Positions 55,175 through 64,000 of a DNA stretch of 64,000 nucleotides are shown here, piece after piece. Both the position numbers and the translations under genes were made by a program. A model generated the notes under the pieces. The model had not been told where the DNA came from. It saw only the letters and a program-made list of their open reading frames with translations, and ran no database searches. Numbering within the stretch: the stretch's first letter is position 1; the number at the start of each line of letters is the position of its first letter. Source of the stretch: Linyphia triangularis (taxonomy: Eukaryota > Arthropoda > Arachnida > Araneae > Linyphiidae); contig OZ021725.1 in NCBI GenBank assembly GCA_963978545.1, positions 90,569,305 to 90,633,304 of the forward strand, given 5' to 3'.

Positions 55175-55670
55175 TATAAGACAATTTAAAATTTAACTAT
55201 TTCAAACTTTGATTGAAAAACTTTTCTCATAGTTACATTACGTGAGGATCATTTCTTGTAAGAAAAAAAACATAAAATTAGTATGTAGAAGTACCTTTTA
55301 GTGACAGTGATTCTCCCGATGCATTTTTTTTTACAATTAATTCATAACAATTCAATACATTTTGCCAAGAGGTTTTGCCATTTTTGCCGTCCAAGAGTTA
55401 AAGTAGATAATTTTATTGATCAATATGATTAATTTAATCAATTTCCCTAAGCTTTACATCAGCTATTTTTGTATGTGATTAATAAAAGTACAATTAAATC
55501 CAGTGAAAATTATTTGAAGTGTGAAACTAGCAAAAATCTTACATTCATTTTCAGTGAATGCCATTTACATAATTTTTTTTTTTTAATTGCACTTCACCAC
55601 CAAGTTTTTTTAAGTTTAATTATTAAATGCCCCTTAACAATAATCTTGATCAAAAGTTTCATGTGATAAG

Positions 55671-56298
55671 CAGGGCCTGATCATGACAAGTTGGGGCCCA
55701 AGGCCCGGACATATTCGGGGGCCCTTTTTTTCAAACGGGTGATTTATTAGAAATGGACTCGACGCAATGTCAAATGAATTAACATGAAATATAGAAAAGG
55801 TTTATGAATTAATGTTAATATTGTTTTCTAAAAGTTTTTTTTTTTTTATCACATATAAATAAAGAAATTTCAAACAATCAAATTTATAAATCAAAAGAGG
55901 AAAAACTTTGTTATATGTAACATTGCATTTCACTATAACAATGTGTATATCCGTGACAACAATATCTGCAGCATTATTCACAACTTCAGAGTCGACATTT
56001 GCTAATCTCACTATAAATTCGTCTAGATTTCCTTTCAATATTTTTTTCTCCCTATCTTTCAAAAAACCTTGTGTTTCACGCTTTTAAACGGTTTATTTAA
56101 ATAAAATACTCTGGGAAACTAAAGACTGTTTAAGATCAATACGAAATGATTTTTCCGTAAAAATTATTTTATACAGGTTATAAAAGATATTCACCTAGCT
56201 TTTGTGAAACAAAAATGGTTTACAGCCAATTTCGGGGCCCCCTAAAATCCTGGGCCCAAGGCCCGGGCCTTGTGGGCCTAGGCAATGATCAGGCCCTG
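55671..56298. mobile_element. hAT MITE, 628 bp, GC-rich ends
   Basis: GTGATAAG at 55663-55670 and 56299-56306 is an exact 8-bp target duplication. Both ends start CAGGGCCTGATCAT, a perfect 14-bp inverted repeat, followed by GGGCCC and GGCCCGG motifs. The AT-rich centre has no transposase. Confidence 0.95.
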
Positions 56299-56638
56299 GT
56301 GATAAGAACATGTTCTTTTTCTACTTCTTCAAAAGCATCTGAAATTTGGTTTGCTGTTCCATTGTATCAACTCTCAGGTTGACATAGTATTTAAAAACCT
56401 AATAAAATTCTGATCTTATTGTTACGCTGTTTATCCCAAGTACAGGCTAAATGCCTCCACAACACTCCGGTAATCGTTATAGCAGGCAGTTTACCCCAAA
56501 AAGTGATCAATGTATTGTCTATCATATATAAATAATTTTAAGAATACTTTAAGAACAATACTATAAACATTTATTTTGGCTCAATTATAACACATCTTAA
56601 AAATAGATAAATGACAGGAAACAGATGATTTTTCAGTA

Positions 56639-56843
56639 TCAACAATTCTAGTGACAGACAGAAACACCAGTTTTCTCCAACATTTATTTACCAAAACCTC
56701 CCATGACAGTAAACTGTTTGGGAATGTAAGCATTCTAAGGAGACATAATCCGTACACATTATCACTTGGGGATGATCAGCTTGCTATTGACAGTCATACT
56801 CCAGGTGGATGTATCGGGACCGGGCCAGACATTGATCTTAAAG
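56639..56843 (+). CDS. Possible exon, unidentified
   Basis: Between a TTTTTCAG and a GTGCGTTC donor lies a frame of balanced composition including HLFTKTSHDSKLFGNVSILR, HNPYTLSLGDDQLAIDS and PGGCIGTGPDIDLK. It reads like real protein rather than AT-rich noise, but I do not recognise it and its phase does not match the candidate exons at 54538 and 58555. Low confidence. Confidence 0.25.
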
Positions 56844-56869
56844 GTGCGTTCCAAACATCACTTTAAAGA

Positions 56870-57950
56870 AACCAGAGGTGTGGAGCACTGCACAACTTTC
56901 AATTACACTATAATATTGGTCATTGCATTAAAATTTATGGTGTTATTTACCTTTTTTATATTTTTACTCATTTAGAAAAATGTTCATGTTTTTAATCATT
57001 TACTCAATAAAAATGGCCAGTTTGGTGATATTTTTGGTAATAATTTTTACATGGGCAAAAAAAAAGAACCTGCAAAGATAGCAAAATTTGCAATGTTATT
57101 TGAAAGACGTTACATTGTCCTTCCTTGTGCGTGAAACAGATGAAAAAAAAAAAAATAATAATCAATTGTTGATGGGCAATTCTCATGGATAGAGAGCTCT
57201 GTATTAAAGGCACTCGTTTTTCAACTTTTTACGTTTTTATCGCATTTTTACAGAAATTTTTGAGGTGGGGATGATTAGAACACCTTAAGAGGCATTAGCG
57301 CTTAGTTTTTAGTCAAAATCGTTAAGAGTTGTTTTTTTGCAGTTCTTGGAAAACATGATATTTCATGATTTCAACCTTATATGCATGCACGATTTTGACA
57401 AAACCTTAATGAAAGATCCCTTGTCCAACACCAATCTTCACACCAAATTTGAACATGGTAGGTCAATTTGTGTTGTTGTTTCTCATTCCACTTGACTGAC
57501 AGCAGCATTAGATCAATTCTAAGAACTTGTGAGCTTTCAAAATAGCGAGAACTTCACCAGGATTAGAGTGCAGCTGATCCTTCTGGCATCCAATGCATGC
57601 CAAGGCACGAGTAGGAGTGGCCTGAACTAAGTTACTCTTTGGGCAAAGAGGGTAGCATTTAAAGCCCGACATAAACCGTAAAGCATAAAGTTGATCACTG
57701 CTGAGTCTGGCCAGAATAGTTTGATCCCTCCTACTGCTTGTCCTAATCAAAGCAGCACCAGGACAGCTGAAAACGTACCAATCATGTATGGGGGACATTC
57801 TTCATTTGTTCAGGAGTTATGCTGGCCACGTACATACAGACGGATATTTTTTTACACCACTTTTTTAAATCAGGATGTTCAGTGAATGCAAAAAATATTT
57901 TTTTCGACTAAATGCTTTACTTTCATTACCCTATGTTAACATGTTGGTGA
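56870..57950 (+). repeat. Dispersed repeat family R1, copy 4, split
   Basis: Forward copy starting ACAACTTTCAATTACACTA and ending near CATTACCCTATGTTAACATG. It is interrupted at 57472-57803 by a Jockey-like fragment, between GGTCAATTTGT and TCAGGAGTTATGCTG, which are continuous in copy 2. Confidence 0.75.
57472..57803 (-). mobile_element. 5'-truncated Jockey-like retroelement 3' end, copy 2
   Basis: On the reverse strand it encodes SSRRDQTILARLSSDQLYAL, CYPLCPKSN and ALACIGCQKDQLH, the zinc-like C-terminal tail after RNase H, and ends in AAACAACAAC. ATTTGT (57466-57471 and 57804-57809) is the target duplication. Related to 47758-48032 but only in part at sequence level. Confidence 0.82.
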
Positions 57951-59265
57951 CTAAAAGTAACAATCTGTTCATCTCAGAGTAAACTGCACTCCAACAAACA
58001 GAGACCAAGCGACTGTTAACACCAGCGACCGATTACAGAGGTGAACTGCACTTAAAGTGGAACTGCATAATCAACCATGCACTACTACTTTATAGTGTGT
58101 ATGCAATGGCTCAAACAGCTGCATATGGTGGCAAATGCTGGTTGAAAACTCAGTACCTAGGGATACTTTCTAAGGTTAGCATTCAAATAAACCAAAAGGT
58201 GATGTGCTGCAACTTCACATTTAATTTGCAATTTTTGTTTTCCTTTTTATTTGAACTGAACAAGTGAGCCAAATTTCATTGAATTCTGATGCGGTTGGTA
58301 TAGAACGTTGTTGAATTGACATTCCACATCTTTACTTTCCTTGTATTTAAAAAACACAATTGGATTTAGAGATCAGGCATTTTTTTCTTTTGTATCTACA
58401 ATTACAACAATTCAGCAAATTTATATTGTAAGAAAGCATGCATGTGAGAGTGTATGTGTGTGTGGAGGGGGGGGGGGGGAGGAGTGATCCCATTTTTTGT
58501 GTTATTTGTGTTTGGAATGACTCATGCTGATTCTTATTCTATTTTTTCCTTTAGGTAGGTCGAGAAACAATCATGAATCGACTTTTAAAATTTAACGAAC
58601 TTTTCGCATTCATGGCTATTTTTTTAGTTTCATATGCAGGGGTGGGTTGTATAATAATTGCAGAAATGCAAACGAAAACAATAACTTTGAGGGCAATTTC
58701 AGCAATATTCCCCTCTCCATGAAACAGATTTGTGGCAAAAGCAACTTCCCTGGTAAAAATGCTGAATTCAGTGAGGACAGAGTTTATATGAGTGTAATAT
58801 ATTGAAATATATTCCAGCTACTTGGAGCTGTTTTCAAAAATTTGTTTCAACTACTTGTTTATTTCTATGTGCATTTCTTGCTGTATGTGGAACATTTATG
58901 TATGTTTAATAGATGTATCTTTTATCATGTCTCTATTTTAAAACAAAGTATGGTTTTTATTAATTTTTTCATGTATAAAGTTCCTATATAAAATGTATGT
59001 GTGCACTTCTTGCTGTGTGTGGAGTATTTCTGTATGTGTATGTTTAATAGATGTATTTTTTATCATGTCCTATTTTAAAACAAAGTATGACTTTATATTA
59101 AGTTTTTCATGTATAACGTTCTTATATAAAATATATGTGTGTACTTTTGATGCTTTTTACTCTTGAATGGCTGAATGGATTTTTATAATAATCGCATGTT
59201 TTACAAAATAAGTTAAAGTTAGGAAATTGTGTACAACCTCACAAAGAGTGACCTCTCCATGGAGT
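57951..59265. other. Sequence with one candidate exon and a microsatellite
   Basis: Contains a candidate exon (58555-58722), a TG/G-run near 58445-58480 and two near-identical ~110-bp stretches at about 58862-58990 and 58990-59125 (TGCACTTCTTGCTGT...GGAGTATTT), an imperfect tandem duplication. Confidence 0.5.
58555..58722 (+). CDS. Candidate terminal exon, hydrophobic protein
   Basis: After TTTTCCTTTAG a 55-codon frame runs to TGA (58720-58722): VGRETIMNRLLKFNELFAFM then a hydrophobic stretch with SYAGVGCIIIAEM. Its phase matches the donor of the exon at 54538-54732, so the two could form the end of a small membrane protein. No family recognised. Base composition could produce such a frame by chance, hence the low score. 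Confidence 0.3.
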   Translation, partial: VGRETIMNRLLKFNELFAFMAIFLVSYAGVGCIIIAEMQTKTITLRAISAIFPSP

Positions 59266-59280
59266 TTCTACAATACATTA

Positions 59281-60147
59281 TGACTTGTGAATGGGGGTGA
59301 CTCTAACGAGTACCAGCACCGCGACTGAAGTCTATTGTACTGAAACCCCCTGTTTTGCTGAAATAAATTTCAGTATAGACCTGATTGGAACATTTGACAA
59401 TTCCCAGGGGTTGATACAATGGTATCCCAGATGTTCAAATCTTTGGGCAGAGTAGTAGTCACATTTACATAACACATGTGTAGAGCTCTCCTCTGTCATA
59501 CGACAGCCTCTGTATAGTGGGTCATCTACAACACCTAGCAGATTAAGATGTCTATTTAAGGTGCAGTGTCCAGTTAAAAGGCCTACAGCAACCTTTATCT
59601 TTCTTCTGCTCAATTTTAATAGCTCCCTCGATCTATTCCAGGATGACTGTTGATTGAGCTCTTTGGCTTGTCTTTGATCTTTAGATTCAAGCCAAGCTTG
59701 ATGGGATTTAGTCAATAAAAAGCTTTTGATAGTTTTCCTGACCACATTGTGGGGCAGACCCAAAACAGGTTCTGGACCAACAAAGGATAATTCAGATCCT
59801 TGTTTAGCTAATTGGTCTGCCATTTCATTACCTTCAATGTCACAGTGACCAGCGACCCAGAGAAGAGACACCTTGTTACCCTCAGCCAGGTCCTCAAGTG
59901 CATTGTGGCATTCCCACACTGCTTTAGACGTAAAGCAGTGACTCTAAAGCCTTTAGTGTAGCCGGGCTGTCAGAGAAAATCTTTATGGCCCTCTTAACAA
60001 CTCCCCTATCTAGGAAATTGTAGGCACATGCCGTGATTGCAAGAACCTCAGCTTGAAATACAGTACCCAACTTGCCCTGAGAGAAAGATAGCTTTATTTT
60101 TCTGTTAGGACAGAAGATACCTGAACCAGTGCCATAAGATGTCTTTG
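59281..60147 (-). pseudogene. Jockey-like RNase H fragment, 5' truncated
   Basis: TTCTACAATACATTA at 59266-59280 and 60148-60162 is a 15-bp target duplication. The reverse strand encodes a RNase H domain: TSYGTGSGIF, GTVFQAEVLAI (catalytic Glu), IKIFSDSPATLKAL (Asp), a one-base frameshift near 59930, then WVAGHCDIEGNEMADQLAK (Asp) and the post-RNase H tail (GHCTLNRHLNLLG, STHVLCKCDYYSAQR). The cut lies just before the first catalytic Asp region, so the reverse transcriptase is missing. No poly-A tail is seen. Confidence 0.9.
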
Positions 60148-60162
60148 TTCTACAATACATTA

Positions 60163-60650
60163 AAAGTCATTCAAATTTTATTAAGAATAACTTTATTTTA
60201 GTTCTACTTTCCTTGCGTAAATATTAGATTTTCAAAAAGATTGTAAATAATAAGACATGAGTTATTCCGCAGCATGTGGCAGAATGTTTGAGTACTTGAA
60301 GTCACTTTTTTATATTCTTGCAAAGAAGCGTCCATTTTCTATAGATCATTTGGCTGCATGTCTTTTGAACAAACAGGAAAAAATGGGCACACTGTCACAT
60401 TTATGACTGGAAGCAGTCACTGTTTGTAACACAATGAAGTGGATTCAAATTTCAATTATTAAAATTATGTTTCATAATTGAAAATTGAAGTTTGTTGAAC
60501 ATTAAAAATGAATTAACCAAACTTCAGCAGCAATTCATAGTATTCGGTTAGTTTATAATTTGATGTAGATTTTGTACCGAATGAAAAAAAATTCAGTGAA
60601 ATCTGGCTAGGCTTGTTCTTTTGCATTTTTTTTATTTTCAATCAATGACT
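60163..60650. other. AT-rich sequence, nothing recognised
   Basis: No element end, exon or RNA gene supported. Confidence 0.55.
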
Positions 60651-61120
60651 GTAGGGCTCGCATTCACCCTAATATTCCTAATATCCCTTCAATTTTTGTT
60701 CCACCCTAATATTCCTTAAATTTTTGTTCCGTGCTAAGATTCCTAAAATTGTACTTAAATTTTTCGATAATTTACTAAAAAAAATAAATTAAAAACCTTG
60801 AAATTTCCCTGATTTTCCTTCAAAATCCGAGAAAACCCAGATAATCTTCCAGAGGAGAAATTCTTTTTTAAGATTTTAATTATTCTGTTTTTTGCCGCTG
60901 TTAAAATATGCTTTGAAAAGAATATCTGTGTTAGGAGCCTATGCCAACTTTAAAAGAAATATCCCTAAATTTTTAAAAATTATCTCTAAAATTTTTGGAG
61001 TTAGCCTAAAATGTTTGGAATTATCCCTACAGTTTTAAGGAACTATGCCTAAAATGTTTCTGAAATTTTTAGAATTATCCCTAAAATTCTTACGTAATTT
61101 TTTTAGAAAACTCACTGCAT
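60651..61120 (+). repeat. Dispersed repeat family R2, copy 2
   Basis: Matches 50527-51017: GGGCTCGCATTCACCCTAAT start, TTTGAAAAGAATATCTGTGT in the middle, CCCTAAAATTCTTACG near the end. Internal short units vary in number between copies. Confidence 0.72.
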
Positions 61121-61323
61121 CCCCTGTGATTGCATATGCACTTCCATAATGAATCAGATTCACTTGTAACCAGCCCTCCTCACTGCTCCTCTTACAAAGA
61201 AGCTCCAGTAAACATTGCAATCCTCCTGTGCATTGAGAAAACTGGAGATTTGTGCTTAATTCATCTGTAACTGACCCGTTTCATCTGTAACTGCTACCAT
61301 TCTTAACTATTTTTGTACAAGTG

Positions 61324-61920
61324 CATGGATTGCATACGCCATAAAATTCTATAAATGTTTGTTTCTCCTAAAAATTCCTAAACTTGTACTTACCAGGGTT
61401 ACCACTGTCATTAAAAATGTTTGATATTTTTTAAACTTGTTTTCCAGGCCTCAAAAGTACTTGAAAATGCTTAGTAGTCCTTAATTTTGGCTGATGTTGT
61501 GTGTCTGACTGCAATATTTATAAAAATTCAATTCTGACTTGAGAATACCATGCCCTGAAAGTGCGCATTTAATGTGCTATGGCTAAAGCACAGTGCATAT
61601 GAAGGGAAAAAAAAATATTGCAACATCATCTAAGTTTTTTGATTAGGCAAAATGCATATTGTGGTTGAAAGGATTTTGATGTTAGCTCTATGGGTGAAGC
61701 AGCTCTGAAGTCTCACATTAAAAACATGATGCTTGAAAACATATTTCTGATGGTCCTTAAAAATTATTATTTTGGTACTTAAAAGTCCTTAAAAAGTCAT
61801 TGGTTTTCATTATGGGATCTCAGTGGGAACCCTGCTCACATTTTTCAAAAATTCCTAAAAATATTAAAAATCCCTAAAATGCCATGATTTTCCTCTAAAC
61901 CTGCCCATTATCCTTTCAGA
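61324..61920 (+). repeat. Dispersed repeat family R2, copy 3, split
   Basis: Left part 61324-61393 (CATGGATTGCATACGCC, TTTGTTTCTCCTAAAAATTC) and right part 61835-61920 (AAATCCCTAAAATGCCATGA, TTTTCCTCTAAACCTG) flank a CAGGG element inserted at the site that is continuous in copy 1 (near 50587-50600). Confidence 0.7.
61394..61834 (+). mobile_element. CAGGG-ended DNA element, second family, uninterrupted copy
   Basis: Ends CAGGGTTACCACTGTCA and (reversed) CAGGGTTCCCACTGAGA. Flanks CTTAC and CTCAC differ at one base. 441 bp, no coding. It matches 25404-25537 plus 26674-26911 and shows what that copy looked like before its insertion. Confidence 0.85.
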
Positions 61921-62187
61921 AGCAAAATTACCTTTCCCCCAACTCTCTCCATCTCCGTTGACGCGGGCCGTAGATCTCTATAGGGCTGCTGGATTGAGCT
62001 TTTCTTGTTTCTTTACCTAAAAGTTGGCGGTAAGGCTGCAGATGGCGGAATAAAAACCAATCGCCAAACATGGTGTAGATAAAAACAGCAGCCCAAATGA
62101 CTGTCAATCTGAGCGAAACTTAACCCAATTGTGGTAGACTTCACGTCACTCAGAGTTAAATCTTCTATCCATATTTTTAACTACATA
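61921..62187. other. Short spacer with an hAT-like GC motif
   Basis: CGCGGGCCGTAGAT near 61962-61975 is identical to a motif inside the hAT element at 8677-9566 (about 8732-8745). No ends or duplications are visible. Confidence 0.4.
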
Positions 62188-62448
62188 CAGGGGCGTAGCC
62201 AGAAAAAAAAAATTCGAGAGGGGATATGAAATTATGTCAATAAATCATACAATCCTCTTTATCAATGTATGTATTTAGTAATCAAGACAACAGGTATTAT
62301 TTTGGCATCTTTAGACAGTTAGAAACATTTTAAATAAATTTTATATTAAAAAAAAAAAAAATCAATTGATTTTTGTTTTATTAATATCAAACATAAAAAT
62401 TTCGGGAGGGGATATATTCCCATATCCCTCCCCCTGGTTACGCGCCTG
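62188..62448. mobile_element. hAT MITE, 261 bp
   Basis: ACTACATA at 62180-62187 and 62449-62456 is an exact 8-bp duplication. Ends are CAGGGGCGTAGCCAG and (reversed) CAGGCGCGTAACCAG, 13 of 15 matching, then GGGAGGGGATAT-like arms on both sides. A tip of this kind is widespread among animal hAT elements. Confidence 0.94.
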
Positions 62449-62879
62449 ACTACATACTAGAATTTTGATTTGCATTTGCCTGTTGACTCCGTTTCCTGAG
62501 TCTTGATTAGAGCAAAATAAATGGTGTATGCTCCCAAACTACAAAGCCATTTTTCACCCTTATAATTTTACGCTTTTATTTGCACCTTCTAGCAACTTTT
62601 GATTTGAAAGCAAACCAGTTTCAAAAACAAAGCTTCCCTAATTTATTTTTGGTACTTTTGCATTTTTATAGACTAGGAAAACAGCTTTATTTTTATTTTG
62701 CTAGTTCATAAAGTCGAGAGTCGTACATTCCCTTTGAAATATATATGTATATCATATCATATTTTAATGAATTGAATTATTCTGTTGTTATTTTTTGGCA
62801 AATTAGGGTGAATGAAATTGGAGCAAAAACGATATGTTGGACATTAAGCAAATATTAAGTTTCAGGTAAATGACAACTG

Positions 62880-64000
62880 CGGGGGCTGAATTAACCCCCT
62901 TGCCGTCATCCAATCGGGCTGAAACTTGGCAGATATGCTTGATGTCGATGACAATGCATTCTATTAAATTTTGGGTCTGTTACTGTTACTAAAAGTTTGC
63001 TTTTACGCAGTGTTCGCCATTTAAATATTTTCAAAGGGTATTTTCATCCCCTCTAAACTTTAAGAGGTATTTTTATTATTCAAAGGGTATTTTTAAATTA
63101 AATAATAAAAAAAAAATAATAATAATATTTTTTTTTTAACTACAACAGTAACAGTGATGCACGATGGCGATTTCGCGTATCAGAGGGGAAATATGTTTTA
63201 TTTTAAATGTTTACTAAAAACACTTGATGGTTACCAACCTTAAACTAACTATTAACACTATACCGTTCGGTGACACCGCGTTGGTGTTCCACGAAACTAT
63301 CGGGCACATGCCGGCGCACCTCGAAAATTCCCGCGTGATGATTTACGATATCCTGAAAATCTCGTAAAAATAGACATACGAAATGTTCTGAACCAGTCCT
63401 ACCGGCGGCAAGAAAAAGAATCCCGAGTAGACGTGCGGACAACATAATATTTATCTACGTTTTCTATCAATTCATGAGGTTACCTTTCTCAATTTTGTGC
63501 AAGAAGGCATGGTAAAAATCTGGCGAAATGCACTTAATTAAGGATTGTAGGAAATTAGAATGGGAAATTGTGGGACGGCCCCCTACAATCCACCTACTAA
63601 TGACGTATTTGGTATTAGCAACCATTCAATGACTTCAGTCGGTTACTGGTCTGTGCGAGGCACGTTTGAACATGAATGCTCATGCGTAACTGGCGATTTT
63701 GGAGGGGGTGATCCGTATATTGCATTCTGTTGGAAAATAAACGAAAATTTTAAATTTTTTCAGAAAAGGACTCTGTTTTCAAAGAAAAAGAGCAGGGAGG
63801 TAGCTCCGCCCTCCGAAAAACGTCTAGGATGCTCTTTGATTTTATAAAATGAATGATTATTTTTAAAAATTTAACCATGATGTGCCGATGCGTGAATTCA
63901 CGCATGACGTTAATTCTATGGGGTGACATTGATTTTCAATGCGTGATCACGCAGATTTCAAGCATTTTGGCGAACTCTGCTTTTACGGAGTACTAATAAA
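62880..64000 (+). repeat. Dispersed repeat family R3, copy 2, split by hAT and cut by the window end
   Basis: 62880-63007 and 63988-64000 match 29960-30175 (GCTGAAACTTGGCAG, ACTAATAAA). The hAT element at 63008-63979 interrupts it. Confidence 0.7.
63008..63979. mobile_element. Non-autonomous hAT element, 972 bp
   Basis: CTTTTACG at 63000-63007 and 63980-63987 is an exact 8-bp duplication. Ends are CAGTGTTCGCCATTT and (reversed) CAGAGTTCGCCAAAA. The left tip matches the hAT at 8677-9566 (CAGCGTTCGCCA), so both belong to one tip group. The interior has short open frames (63560-63847 forward, 63245-63445 reverse) that do not resemble a transposase. Confidence 0.93.

Noticed and set aside
63245..63847. 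Frames inside the hAT at 63008-63979 as transposase
   Set aside because: They lie on opposite strands, are under 100 codons and carry none of the hAT catalytic or dimerisation motifs.

Overview
This is nuclear DNA of an animal: AT-rich, with multi-exon genes, GT-AG introns up to about 7 kb, and a dense load of nested transposable elements. The host genes (WDR59, VPS4, Gemin6, a Sin3-type PAH gene) are general metazoan genes. The mix of Ty3/Gypsy, CR1, Jockey-like, mariner, hAT and Helitron elements fits an arthropod, perhaps an arachnid. That placement is inference; no marker fixes the species.

Layout. The 3' end of WDR59 (+) lies at 1553-3417. A complete 12-coding-exon VPS4 gene (-) runs from its start codon at 33232 to its stop at 13032 and encodes 438 residues. 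An intronless Gemin6 gene (+) is at 41118-41696. A gene (+) with a Sin3-like paired amphipathic helix (PAH) domain has exons between 44250 and 52446. Two phase-compatible candidate exons follow at 54538-54732 and 58555-58722, but their link to the PAH gene is uncertain. WDR59 and VPS4 are convergent; VPS4 and Gemin6 are divergent.

Mobile DNA. Between WDR59 and VPS4 lies a young Ty3/Gypsy element (7439-11798). Its 465-bp LTRs differ at two positions, its reverse transcriptase, RNase H and integrase core are deleted, and its gag is split by an 890-bp hAT element. It sits inside an older CAGGG-ended DNA element. A solo LTR of the same family is at 35744-36209. VPS4 intron 5 is about 81% transposon: a Helitron (23261-27182) holds a DNA element, which holds a second, which holds a TTAA-flanked third, and a 1.7-kb element next to it ends 45 bp short of the exon 5 splice donor. 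VPS4 intron 8 is mostly one 3.9-kb DNA transposon with a dead hAT-type transposase and a Helitron inside it. The largest PAH-gene intron (6.5 kb) holds a CR1-like LINE relic broken by an unclassified ~1-kb insert, a Jockey-like 3' fragment and a mariner. The right end carries several MITEs with exact target duplications and a 5'-truncated Jockey-like RNase H fragment.

The host genes have unrelated cellular roles: WDR59 in nutrient signalling to TORC1, VPS4 in ESCRT-III disassembly, Gemin6 in snRNP assembly, PAH protein in transcription repression. I see no operon-like logic and no new defence or metabolic system. What stands out is the unusually readable record of nested insertions, many with exact target-site duplications and some with a paralogous copy that shows the empty site.
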